NCBI GenBank assembly: GCA_043820875.1
Contig: JBDRDI010000013.1
Span: 1-5,608, forward strand
Length of the DNA stretch: 5,608 nucleotides
Direction of reading: 5' to 3'
From: JBDRDI01 sp043820875
GTDB taxonomy: Bacteria; Patescibacteriota; Patescibacteriia; Patescibacteriales; UBA12075
A program made the position numbers and the translations under genes. Every line of letters begins with the position of its first letter. Position 1 is the stretch's first letter. Below, in pieces: positions 1 through 5,449 of this stretch. The notes beneath the pieces are model-generated. The model was not told the DNA's origin, searched no databases, and saw nothing but the letters and a program-made list of their open reading frames with translations.

Positions 1-2795
1 TCGCCGACTGCGATGATTTGTCCGCCTTTGTTGCCGCCCTCGGGGCCCATATCAATCACCCAGTCCACGGATTTAATGACATCCAAATTATGTTCAATAA
101 TCAAGACCGTGTTTCCTTTGTCAACCAATTTGTGTAGAACATGAAGAAGGCGCTTGATATCTTCAAAGTGCAAACCGGTGGTTGGCTCGTCCAAAATGTA
201 AAGCGTTTTGCCGGTGGAACGACGGGAAAGTTCTGTGGCAAGTTTTACTCTTTGCGCTTCTCCGCCAGAAAGAGTGGTGGCGGATTGGCCGATTTTAATA
301 TAGCCTAAGCCGACTTCGTGTAAAGTTTCCAGTTTTTGGGAAATAGCAGGAATATTTTTGAAAAATTCCAAAGCTTCTTCAATCGTCATGTTTAAAACAT
401 CGGAAATATTTTTATTTTTATAATATATTTCCAAGGCTTCTTTGTTGTATCTTTTTCCGCGACACACTTCACAGTCCACATAAACATCCGGCAAAAATTG
501 CATCTCAATTTTTACTGATCCGTCTCCCGAGCAAGCTTCGCAACGTCCGCCGGTAACATTGAAAGAAAATCTTCCCGGCTTATATCCTTTGATTTTTGCT
601 TCCGGCAATTGCGCGAATAATTCTCTGATAGGAGTGAACGCGCCGGTGTATGTAGCCGGATTGGATCGTGGCGTACGGCCGATGGGCGATTGGTCAATAT
701 TTATTACTTTATCAATGTATTGCAAACCCTCTATTGTTTTGTGTTTTCCAGGCTCGGCTTTTGAGCGATAAAATTTTTGGTTCAATTTTTTTGCCAAAAT
801 ATCCGTCATTAGAGTTGATTTGCCGGAACCGGAAACGCCGGTAATGGCGATAAATTTTCCAAGCGGGAATTTCACGTCAATATTTTTTAAATTATTTTCG
901 GTCGCCCCGATAATTTTTAATGTTTTTCCGTTTCCAGATCGGTAAGAAGCGGGGATGGAGATGGATTTTTTTCCGGTTAAATATTGGCCTGTTAAAGATT
1001 TGGAATTTTTTTTGATTTTTTCTGGAGTTCCTTCAGCCACAATATGTCCACCGTGTTCACCCGCGCCCGGACCGACATCAACCACCCAGTCGGCAGAATT
1101 AATGGTTTCTTCATCGTGCTCTACGACGATAATGGTATTACCAAGGTCTTTTAAATTTTTAATGGTTTCAATCAAACGGCGGTTGTCTCTTTGGTGCAAT
1201 CCGATGGACGGTTCGTCCAAGACATAAAGCACTCCAACCAAAGATGTGCCAATTTGGTTTGCCAACCTGATGCGTTGGGCTTCGCCACCAGACAAAGTAT
1301 TCGCGCTTCTATTTAAGGTGATATAAGAAAGGCCGACGTTTAAAAGAAATTCCATTCTTGTTTTTATTTCTTTGACAATTTGCACGCTGATTTTTTTATC
1401 GCGCGCGGAAAGTTCTCGTGTTTTTTCCAATTCTTCAAAAAATATTTTTGCTTCTTCTATGTTTTTTATAGTGACATCGTGAATGGAATGATTTGCAATT
1501 TTTACGGCCAAAATTTCTTCTTTTAATCTTTTTCCAAGGCATTCCGGGCACTTTAAAACGCGCATATATTGTTCAATTTCTTTGCGGATATATTCGGATT
1601 CTGTTTGTTTATATCTTCTTTCCAAATTTGGAATGATTCCTTCAAAGTCAGTTGCCATTTCTCCGGAAAAACGTTCGCTTTCATATTCCACTTTATAATT
1701 TTTATCTCCGGAGCCATGAAGCACAATACCCATTTGTTTCGGAGAAAGTTCTTTTAAAGGAGTGTTCAGGTCGAAACCATTTGCCGAAGCCACTGTTCCC
1801 AAAACTCGCATCATCCAAGTTTGTCCGGACGCGGTATTGTGCGCCCAAGCTTTGATTGCGCCTTGCGCGATTGTTAAATTCGAATTAATGAGCAGTTCCG
1901 GAACTATTTCCAGTTTGGTGCCGAGGCCGGAGCATTCCGGACAGGCACCGTGCGGGGAATTGAATGAAAAATTTCTTGGTTCAAGTTCGGCAAGGCTGAC
2001 ATCGCAATTCGGACAGGCAAAAAGTTTTGAATAAGTTTTGTCGTTTGTTTTTTTCTCGCCACTACCGCCATTGCTTTGTATGGTAACCAAGCCATTGCCC
2101 AAGTCAAGCGCTTTTTCAATTGCCTCTGAAAGACGCGCTTGATTTTCTTTCCCGTCCAAAGAAGACAACTTATCAATGACGATTTCCAAACTGTGTTTTT
2201 TCTTTTTATCTATGGTCATGTCCGCGATTTCTTCAAGCTCGTAAATTTTTTTATCAAAACGCAAACGTCTGAAGCCGGCCTTCTGAATTCCGTCCAAAGT
2301 ATTTTTATGTTCGCCCTTCTTATCTCTAATAATCGGCGATAAAATAATAATATTTTTATCTTTGTTGTCAGCGGAAACTTGACGTACGATTTCATCAACC
2401 GTATATTGTTTGATTTTTTGACTGCATTTTGGGCAGTGTGGTACGCCGATGCGCGCGAAAAGAAGCCGTAAATAATCATAAATTTCCGTAATGGTGCCGA
2501 CAGTGGAGCGGGGATTATGGCTGGCGGTTTTTTGGTCAATGGAAATAGCCGGAGAGAGGCCCTCAATGGAATCAACATCCGGTTTGTCCATGGCGCCGAT
2601 AAATTGTCTCGCGTAAGCGGACAATGATTCCACATACCGCCTTTGCCCTTCGGCATAAATCGTATCAAAAGCCAGAGATGATTTTCCAGAACCGGAAATA
2701 CCGGTGATAACCACAAATTTGTCGCGCGGAATTTCCAAGCTGACATTTTTCAAATTATGAACGCGCGCACCTTTGATTTTAATGAAGTTTGACAT
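1..2795 (-). CDS. uvrA: UvrA, excinuclease ABC subunit A (C-terminus cut off by window edge)
   Basis: UvrA is the cytoplasmic dimeric ATPase that finds bulky DNA lesions, loads UvrB and starts nucleotide excision repair. The frame is open for 931 codons with no stop and leaves the window a few residues short of the usual ~940. Two ABC modules are visible. The first has Walker A GISGSGKSS (residues 32-40, K38), signature LSGGEAQ (501-507) and Walker B VLDEPSIGLH. The second has Walker A GVSGSGKST (K659), signature LSGGEAQ (from 842) and Walker B ILDEPTTGLH. The zinc modules are C261/C264/C285/C288 and C752/C755/C775/C778; an extra CPKC lies at 121-124. The start ATG at 2795 gives the canonical N-terminus (IKGARVHNLKNV). 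No Shine-Dalgarno precedes it. All key ATPase and zinc residues are present, so the protein should be functional. It appears monocistronic at its 5' end, with a promoter about 107 nt upstream. Confidence 0.98.
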   Translation of the reverse strand, partial: MSNFIKIKGARVHNLKNVSLEIPRDKFVVITGISGSGKSSLAFDTIYAEGQRRYVESLSAYARQFIGAMDKPDVDSIEGLSPAISIDQKTASHNPRSTVGTITEIYDYLRLLFARIGVPHCPKCSQKIKQYTVDEIVRQVSADNKDKNIIILSPIIRDKKGEHKNTLDGIQKAGFRRLRFDKKIYELEEIADMTIDKKKKHSLEIVIDKLSSLDGKENQARLSEAIEKALDLGNGLVTIQSNGGSGEKKTNDKTYSKLFACPNCDVSLAELEPRNFSFNSPHGACPECSGLGTKLEIVPELLINSNLTIAQGAIKAWAHNTASGQTWMMRVLGTVASANGFDLNTPLKELSPKQMGIVLHGSGDKNYKVEYESERFSGEMATDFEGIIPNLERRYKQTESEYIRKEIEQYMRVLKCPECLGKRLKEEILAVKIANHSIHDVTIKNIEEAKIFFEELEKTRELSARDKKISVQIVKEIKTRMEFLLNVGLSYITLNRSANTLSGGEAQRIRLANQIGTSLVGVLYVLDEPSIGLHQRDNRRLIETIKNLKDLGNTIIVVEHDEETINSADWVVDVGPGAGEHGGHIVAEGTPEKIKKNSKSLTGQYLTGKKSISIPASYRSGNGKTLKIIGATENNLKNIDVKFPLGKFIAITGVSGSGKSTLMTDILAKKLNQKFYRSKAEPGKHKTIEGLQYIDKVINIDQSPIGRTPRSNPATYTGAFTPIRELFAQLPEAKIKGYKPGRFSFNVTGGRCEACSGDGSVKIEMQFLPDVYVDCEVCRGKRYNKEALEIYYKNKNISDVLNMTIEEALEFFKNIPAISQKLETLHEVGLGYIKIGQSATTLSGGEAQRVKLATELSRRSTGKTLYILDEPTTGLHFEDIKRLLHVLHKLVDKGNTVLIIEHNLDVIKSVDWVIDMGPEGGNKGGQIIAVG

Positions 2796-2805
2796 AGATA
2801 TAATT

Positions 2806-2886
2806 CAAATTTACAAATGATATGCAAATCTACAAATAATTTTATAATATTCGTATTTGTAGATTAGCATATCATTTGTAGATTTG
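2806..2886. repeat. Long AT-rich inverted repeat in the uvrA leader, built of four 13-bp units
   Basis: The arms 2806-2837 and 2855-2886 are reverse complements at 30 of 32 positions, with one more pair inward (2838/2854) and a 15-nt loop (2839-2853). Each arm contains two copies of the unit CAAATYTACAAAT: at 2806 and 2825 on the plus strand, and at 2855 and 2874 on the minus strand. The spacing within an arm is 19 bp in both cases. The repeat lies between the predicted uvrA promoter and the ATG and ends 10 nt before the start codon. It could therefore form a strong RNA stem in the leader, bind a dimeric regulator, or be a dispersed palindromic element. No U-run follows the stem in either direction, so it is not an intrinsic terminator. 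Confidence 0.85.
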
Positions 2887-2908
2887 CATCATGTGTATAA
2901 TGCCGTTT

Positions 2909-2937
2909 ATTATACATGACATTTTGTCTTTGAGCAA
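2909..2937 (-). promoter_or_regulatory. Predicted uvrA promoter
   Basis: On the minus strand a perfect -10 TATAAT (2909-2914) follows a weak -35 TTGCTC (2932-2937) at the ideal 17-nt spacing. Transcription would start near 2902, giving a leader of about 107 nt before the uvrA ATG. The -10 lies in one arm of an inverted repeat with 8-bp arms (TGTATAAT at 2894-2901, ATTATACA at 2909-2916), which could be a repressor site. No LexA box of the E. coli or B. subtilis type is seen. Confidence 0.55.
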
Positions 2938-2988
2938 GGGGAAAAGTCCAAAGATGATTAATCGCTCTATAATTGTTGTTTAAATTTA

Positions 2989-3013
2989 GTTTTTGTTTTT
3001 TTGTCATTTTGAA
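2989..3013 (+). repeat. Degenerate copy of the GTCATTCCGAA dispersed repeat
   Basis: GTTTTTGTTTTTTTGTCATT (2989-3008) is identical over 20 bases to 5181-5200. The next bases, TTGAATTT, match the other copy's CCGAACCC apart from C-to-T changes. It lies 19 bp outside the insertion sequence. The rest of the 2938-3032 spacer shows nothing else that can be supported. Confidence 0.6.
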
Positions 3014-3032
3014 TTTCAGCTTTTTTGTCATC

Positions 3033-3063
3033 CCGGGTATAAGGGTAGGTAATGTGTTGGTGA
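3033..3063 (+). repeat. IS terminal inverted repeat, left (transposase 3' side)
   Basis: This 31-bp arm is the exact reverse complement of 4080-4110. It reads CCGGGTATAAGGGTAGG from the outside and ends GTTGGTGA. The transposase TAA is at 3065-3067, one base inside. Confidence 0.93.
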
Positions 3064-3064
3064 A

Positions 3065-4019
3065 TTACTGTTTGTTCCTTAAATATATATACCATTTAAG
3101 ATAGTTCTGTCGATTAGTTTTTGACATTCCTTTGTGCTGTCGGTAGCGTCCTTTCAGTTGTGCAAAATAACCTTCTAATTTATTAGTCGTAGCTGCAACG
3201 TTGTTATCTTTCAAATAATGGAACATATTGAACAGAGCATGAACAATTAAACTATAGGCTCTTTGAATGTCGCTGTAGACCTTATGATTTTTTGGCAATA
3301 ATTTAGTATATTCACCGTATTTTTTTTCCCACCTACCAAACTCTGCAATAAAAAAATCCATGTCTTGTTTACTGTTTATGTTTGAAAGTATTAAAAATAC
3401 TTTTTGCAATTCCTTGGATACTTTTAATTTTGGTGGTCGCCTTAACCATGCCAAGCCTTGCATTTGTATGTGCGTTTTACAGCGTTGAATGATTATTTCT
3501 GGCCAAACTTCCTTAATAGCTCTAATTACGCTAGTATTACCGTCTACAGTGATTGCAATTGGATTTACTCCTTTACTTTTAACACCCCTAAATATTTCAA
3601 TTGCTGAATAATAGTTTTCTCGAACAGCATATTTTGAAGTAATAACGTGCCCAGTAATATTATCCATTAAAACCATTAAACAGTTTTCATGATTGAAATA
3701 TGTACCATCAAAAATCAGATACTTAACGTTAGAAAAATTGAAATTAATTTCATCAGGCTTCTTGTCTAACCAATATTTTTTGATTTGCTTTAATTTCCAT
3801 CTTCCATGTTTGCTAATTTTAATTAATTGTCTTATCGAATATCCTTCAGCGATCCATAATTCAAACCATGCTCTTTCTCTTTTTAACTTATTAATGTGAT
3901 TACGATAGGTATAGGTACAATCACAATTTTTGCACTTAAATCTATGGTAACCACTTTTAGTATTGCCATAATTGATGACATTTAACGAATTACATTTTGT
4001 ACATCTTTTTTTTCATCAT
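3065..4019 (-). CDS. DDE transposase with N-terminal zinc ribbon (IS256 family, IS1249-like), 5' end frameshifted at A8
   Basis: This transposase would cut and join the IS ends. One frame is open from 4012 to the TAA at 3065 (315 codons). Its start encodes a zinc ribbon, CTKC-X19-CKNC, then a helical region, then a DDE core: D104 in FDGTYF, D159 in TVDGNT, and E282 in TTNKLEGYF (numbering with the repaired start). Between D159 and E282 is the QRCKTH motif, and the end KGRYRQHKGMS is typical of IS1249-type enzymes. The frame has no ATG before 3676; starting there (203 residues) would lose the zinc ribbon and the first catalytic Asp. The natural start ATGATG (4019-4014) reads into an A8 run (4013-4006) and stops after MMKKKMYKM. 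With seven A residues it would join the transposase frame as a 317-residue protein. The enzyme is therefore made by slippage, or disabled, or the base is an error. Family assignment rests on motifs only. Confidence 0.8.
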
Positions 4020-4039
4020 ATCAAAGTAGTTTAATATCT

Positions 4040-4059
4040 TATTAAAGTATACTTTAATA
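4040..4059. promoter_or_regulatory. 20-bp perfect palindrome upstream of the transposase start
   Basis: TATTAAAGTATACTTTAATA is its own reverse complement. It ends 20 nt upstream of the ATGATG at 4019 and contains TATACT, a possible -10 for the transposase, though no convincing -35 is seen. The position suits an operator for a dimeric repressor or for autoregulation. In such AT-rich DNA it could also arise by chance. Confidence 0.4.
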
Positions 4060-4079
4060 TTAGCAGTATATAGGGAATA

Positions 4080-4110
4080 TCACCAACACATTACCTACCC
4101 TTATACCCGG
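4080..4110 (-). repeat. IS terminal inverted repeat, right (transposase 5' side)
   Basis: This 31-bp arm is the exact reverse complement of 3033-3063. It is followed by AATGACAAAAAG, which resembles, inverted, the TTTTTTGTCATC outside the left arm. Confidence 0.93.
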
Positions 4111-4139
4111 AATGACAAAAAGAAAGAATTTTTTGAAAA

Positions 4140-4185
4140 TAAAAAAACTGGCGGCCAATAGACTTGAATCTATTGAACCGCCAGT
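4140..4185 (-). terminator. Intrinsic terminator of the membrane-protein gene
   Basis: Read on the minus strand, ACTGGCGG pairs with CCGCCAGT (4185-4178 with 4154-4147) and an inner stem CAATAGA/TCTATTG (4175-4169 with 4162-4156) closes a 6-nt loop. A run of seven T follows directly. It lies about 20 nt after the TAA at 4207. The gene is thus insulated from the insertion sequence. Confidence 0.9.
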
Positions 4186-4206
4186 CGGATTGAATCGTTG
4201 CCGTGC

Positions 4207-5076
4207 TTAATCGTTATTGATTGGCACGTGTAGGATTCGTTTGGAAACAACTTCCCAGTTCAGGACGCCAAACGCGGCGCCGAGCAGTCCGCCGAAAGCG
4301 ACGAACATCATTTTTTCCGGAAACATCCCCGGCGCGGACATGAAGCAGAAATAGCTTATGGCCCCGCCAAGCGTTCCGTCAACGGCGCAGAGTAGCCGCT
4401 TTTTCGAGTGAATCAGCCTGAACAGGTGCCAGGCGGTGCGGCCGAATAAGCAAAAACCTTCTTTCCACATCGTCCAGGCAAAAAAACGGACGGTTAGGGC
4501 GATGCCGATTCCAGTCCAGCGTAAAACGTTTAAATAGGTAAGCGGTTTTTCGTTATATCCCTTATTCTGCAAATCCATAATCGCGACCGCTACCTCTCCT
4601 TTGTCGTTGGCGGACATAAACGGTTGCCAGTAGCACCGCTCCACAAGCCTCGCCCCCAGAGAGGCGAAAACAAAAATCATTACAGTTGAAATTGTTGTTG
4701 TCACAAGAAACAAAAACAAGAACAGTATGGGTAATACGACGAAATCCGAAGAAGATATGGCTAGCGGCCACACTAATCGAGCAGAAAGCAGTATGGCAAT
4801 GAACATTGCCGGGCAGATAAAAGGATGTGGCTTGGAAAGCCACAGTTTGACATCCGCAACCATTTCGTTCCAGGCATCTGAGCCGTCTTTTTTTGCCGCG
4901 CGCAGAGCAACAGGAATTGCCCGCAGTACCTCTCGGAACTCGTGACTGATATAACCGCCGGCGAGTCCGGCAAGCAGGCCGAGCCAACAATAGGCCGGCA
5001 CAACCATGAAGGCGACCGCGCAACAAAGCGTGCCACCGATGAAACAAGCCATAGCGATTTTTTTTGTCGTTTCCAT
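4207..5076 (-). CDS. Multi-pass membrane protein of unknown function
   Basis: I do not recognise a family. The ATG at 5076 gives 289 residues. A TTG two codons earlier (5082) is possible but would sit only 4 nt from the AAGGAG, whereas the ATG is 10 nt away. Hydrophobic segments lie at about 7-27, 29-43, 85-107, 112-140, 187-204, 227-246 and 255-273. A soluble, charged stretch at 45-80 and a loop at 142-185 separate them. The first and last hairpins look alike: KK-x(7)-GGTL then GLLAGLAGGYISHE at the start, KK-x(6)-DGTL then GGLLGAAFGVLNWE at the end. This suggests an internal repeat. There is no signal peptidase site, catalytic motif or metal site that I can name. G+C is locally above 60% (4261-4320, 4921-4980) against about 30% in the neighbouring IS, which hints at foreign origin. 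It is a single-gene unit with its own promoter and terminator. Confidence 0.85.
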   Translation of the reverse strand: METTKKIAMACFIGGTLCCAVAFMVVPAYCWLGLLAGLAGGYISHEFREVLRAIPVALRAAKKDGSDAWNEMVADVKLWLSKPHPFICPAMFIAILLSARLVWPLAISSSDFVVLPILFLFLFLVTTTISTVMIFVFASLGARLVERCYWQPFMSANDKGEVAVAIMDLQNKGYNEKPLTYLNVLRWTGIGIALTVRFFAWTMWKEGFCLFGRTAWHLFRLIHSKKRLLCAVDGTLGGAISYFCFMSAPGMFPEKMMFVAFGGLLGAAFGVLNWEVVSKRILHVPINND

Positions 5077-5086
5077 TTTCAAAGAG

Positions 5087-5092
5087 CTCCTT
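5087..5092 (-). promoter_or_regulatory. Shine-Dalgarno of the membrane-protein gene
   Basis: AAGGAG on the minus strand lies 10 nt before the ATG at 5076 and 4 nt before the alternative TTG at 5082. It favours the ATG. It is the only clear Shine-Dalgarno in the window. Confidence 0.75.
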
Positions 5093-5149
5093 TTCTGCGT
5101 ATAAAATACGTGGGAAAATGTTGAATAAATATAATTCTAAACTGCTACG

Positions 5150-5178
5150 ACAATATCATGTTATTAAAATTGTGTCAA
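5150..5178 (-). promoter_or_regulatory. Predicted promoter of the membrane-protein gene
   Basis: On the minus strand a consensus -35 TTGACA (5173-5178) is followed after 17 nt by TATTGT (5150-5155, four of six -10 bases). The start would be near 5143, giving a leader of about 66 nt that contains the Shine-Dalgarno. Confidence 0.55.
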
Positions 5179-5180
5179 TG

Positions 5181-5230
5181 GTTTTTGTTTTTTTGTCATT
5201 CCGAACCCGCCGCAGGGTGAGGAATCCCTT
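5181..5230 (+). repeat. Palindromic dispersed repeat (GTCATTCCGAACCC type)
   Basis: After a T-rich lead-in, ATTCC-GA-ACCC (5198-5208) pairs with GGGT-GA-GGAAT (5215-5225) around a 6-nt loop, forming a hairpin with a GA/GA internal loop. The same lead-in occurs at 2989-3008, and shorter relatives flank the insertion sequence. Repeats beginning GTCATTCCGA and ending GAGGAATCCC are familiar as scattered intergenic elements in several bacterial groups (recollection, not searched). The T-run precedes the hairpin on plus and is an A-run after it on minus, so it is not a terminator. Confidence 0.65.
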
Positions 5231-5264
5231 CGACAAGAATAAAGAGAAAAACCCTTGACAAAAT

Positions 5265-5307
5265 AAAAAAAACGATCCCCGTTTTCCGGCGAAAGAAAAT
5301 GGGGATC
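5265..5307 (-). terminator. Intrinsic terminator in the intergenic region, minus strand
   Basis: On the minus strand GATCCCCATTTTC (5307-5295) pairs with GAAAACGGGGATC (5286-5274), with one G-U pair and an 8-nt loop. One G and eight T residues (5272-5265) follow. No coding gene on the minus strand lies upstream within the window, so it most likely ends the short transcript from the promoter at 5334-5361. Confidence 0.7.
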
Positions 5308-5327
5308 TCGGAGTCCTAGGGCCATTT
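5265..5327 (-). ncRNA. Candidate small RNA, about 63 nt
   Basis: A good minus-strand promoter (5334-5361) is followed about 63 nt later by the end of an intrinsic terminator (5265), with no credible gene between. The RNA would have a 5' segment containing GGCCCTAGGACTCCGAG followed by the terminator stem, a plan common among bacterial small RNAs. An ATG within it (AUGGCCCUAGG) opens a frame that runs on past the terminator, which argues against a coding role. It could also be an abortive leader of the membrane-protein gene 190 nt downstream, although that gene has its own promoter. It matches no RNA family I know. Confidence 0.35.
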
Positions 5328-5333
5328 GTTTAT

Positions 5334-5361
5334 ATTGTATCGTTAATATTAAATATGTCAA
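5334..5361 (-). promoter_or_regulatory. Predicted minus-strand promoter of the short transcript
   Basis: A consensus -35 TTGACA (5356-5361) and a -10 TACAAT (5334-5339, five of six bases) are separated by 16 nt. Transcription would start near 5327. It stands back to back with the plus-strand promoter at 5375-5403, with 13 bp between the two -35 boxes. Confidence 0.5.
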
Positions 5362-5374
5362 GAATGGGAAATTT

Positions 5375-5403
5375 TTGACTAACAGCACCCAACCTGATAA
5401 ACT
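5375..5403 (+). promoter_or_regulatory. Predicted promoter of the rmuC-like gene
   Basis: A -35 TTGACT (5375-5380) is followed after 17 nt by TAAACT (5398-5403, four of six -10 bases). The start would be near 5410, about 40 nt before the ATG at 5450, so the leader begins right at the shared ATGCGAATTTACAAAT motif. Confidence 0.4.
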
Positions 5404-5410
5404 AAATATG

Positions 5411-5426
5411 ATGCGAATTTACAAAT
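5411..5426 (+). repeat. Single copy of the uvrA-leader motif before the rmuC-like gene
   Basis: ATGCGAATTTACAAAT matches ATGCAAATCTACAAAT at 2822-2837 in 14 of 16 bases. It lies 23 nt before the start codon of the plus-strand gene. The rest of the leader is nearly pure A+T with no Shine-Dalgarno. Confidence 0.5.
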
Positions 5427-5449
5427 ATATAATATAAATATAATAATAT

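Larger units (their letters stand above)
3033..4110 (-). mobile_element. Insertion sequence, ~1.08 kb, IS256/IS1249-like
   Basis: A single transposase gene is enclosed by perfect 31-bp terminal inverted repeats (3033-3063 and 4080-4110), starting CCGGGTATAAGGG from the outside. The transposase stop codon lies directly next to the left repeat, and the start region is about 60 bp inside the right one, which is the compact layout of a bacterial IS. Weaker complementarity continues outside the 31 bp (TGTCAT at 3026-3031 with ATGACA at 4112-4117, one mismatch between). The outer edge is therefore uncertain by several bases. The element may begin at GGGTATAAGG and sit in an older palindromic repeat. 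No clear 8-9 bp target duplication is visible; the only direct repeat at the edge is a self-complementary CCGG. Perfect repeats suggest recent insertion. Confidence 0.9.

Noticed and set aside
512..771. Short open frames on both strands within the uvrA region, and similar ones up to 2746
   Set aside because: They lie inside the uninterrupted uvrA frame, which has every UvrA motif in order, and have no recognisable product or ribosome-binding site.
2806..2886. CRISPR array made of CAAATYTACAAAT repeats
   Set aside because: There are only four 13-bp units, two in each orientation, with 6-bp gaps within arms. There are no spacers of 25-45 bp and no cas gene.
3065..3676. The 203-residue ATG-started frame as the complete transposase
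   Set aside because: It lacks the zinc ribbon and the first catalytic Asp, both encoded in the same frame just upstream, so it is only the C-terminal two thirds of the protein.
4013..4024. TGA read as glycine (code 25), which would extend the transposase frame upstream through two TGA codons to a TTG
   Set aside because: uvrA has no in-frame TGA in 931 codons and the membrane-protein gene has none either. A genome using TGA for glycine would contain many, so the standard code applies.
4562..5047. Other-frame ORFs of 72 to 161 residues overlapping the membrane-protein gene
   Set aside because: They arise from the higher G+C of this stretch, are rich in R, C and H without domain pattern, and lack start signals. 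The main frame has a Shine-Dalgarno, promoter, terminator and coherent membrane segments.
5265..5327. Riboswitch or attenuator controlling the membrane-protein gene
   Set aside because: No alternative antiterminator pairing or known aptamer core is visible, and the gene has its own promoter downstream of this terminator.
5164..5388. Minus-strand 74-codon frame in the spacer
   Set aside because: It runs through the intrinsic terminator and the palindromic repeat, whose translation gives the nonsense string DSSPCGGFGM. It has no ribosome-binding site.
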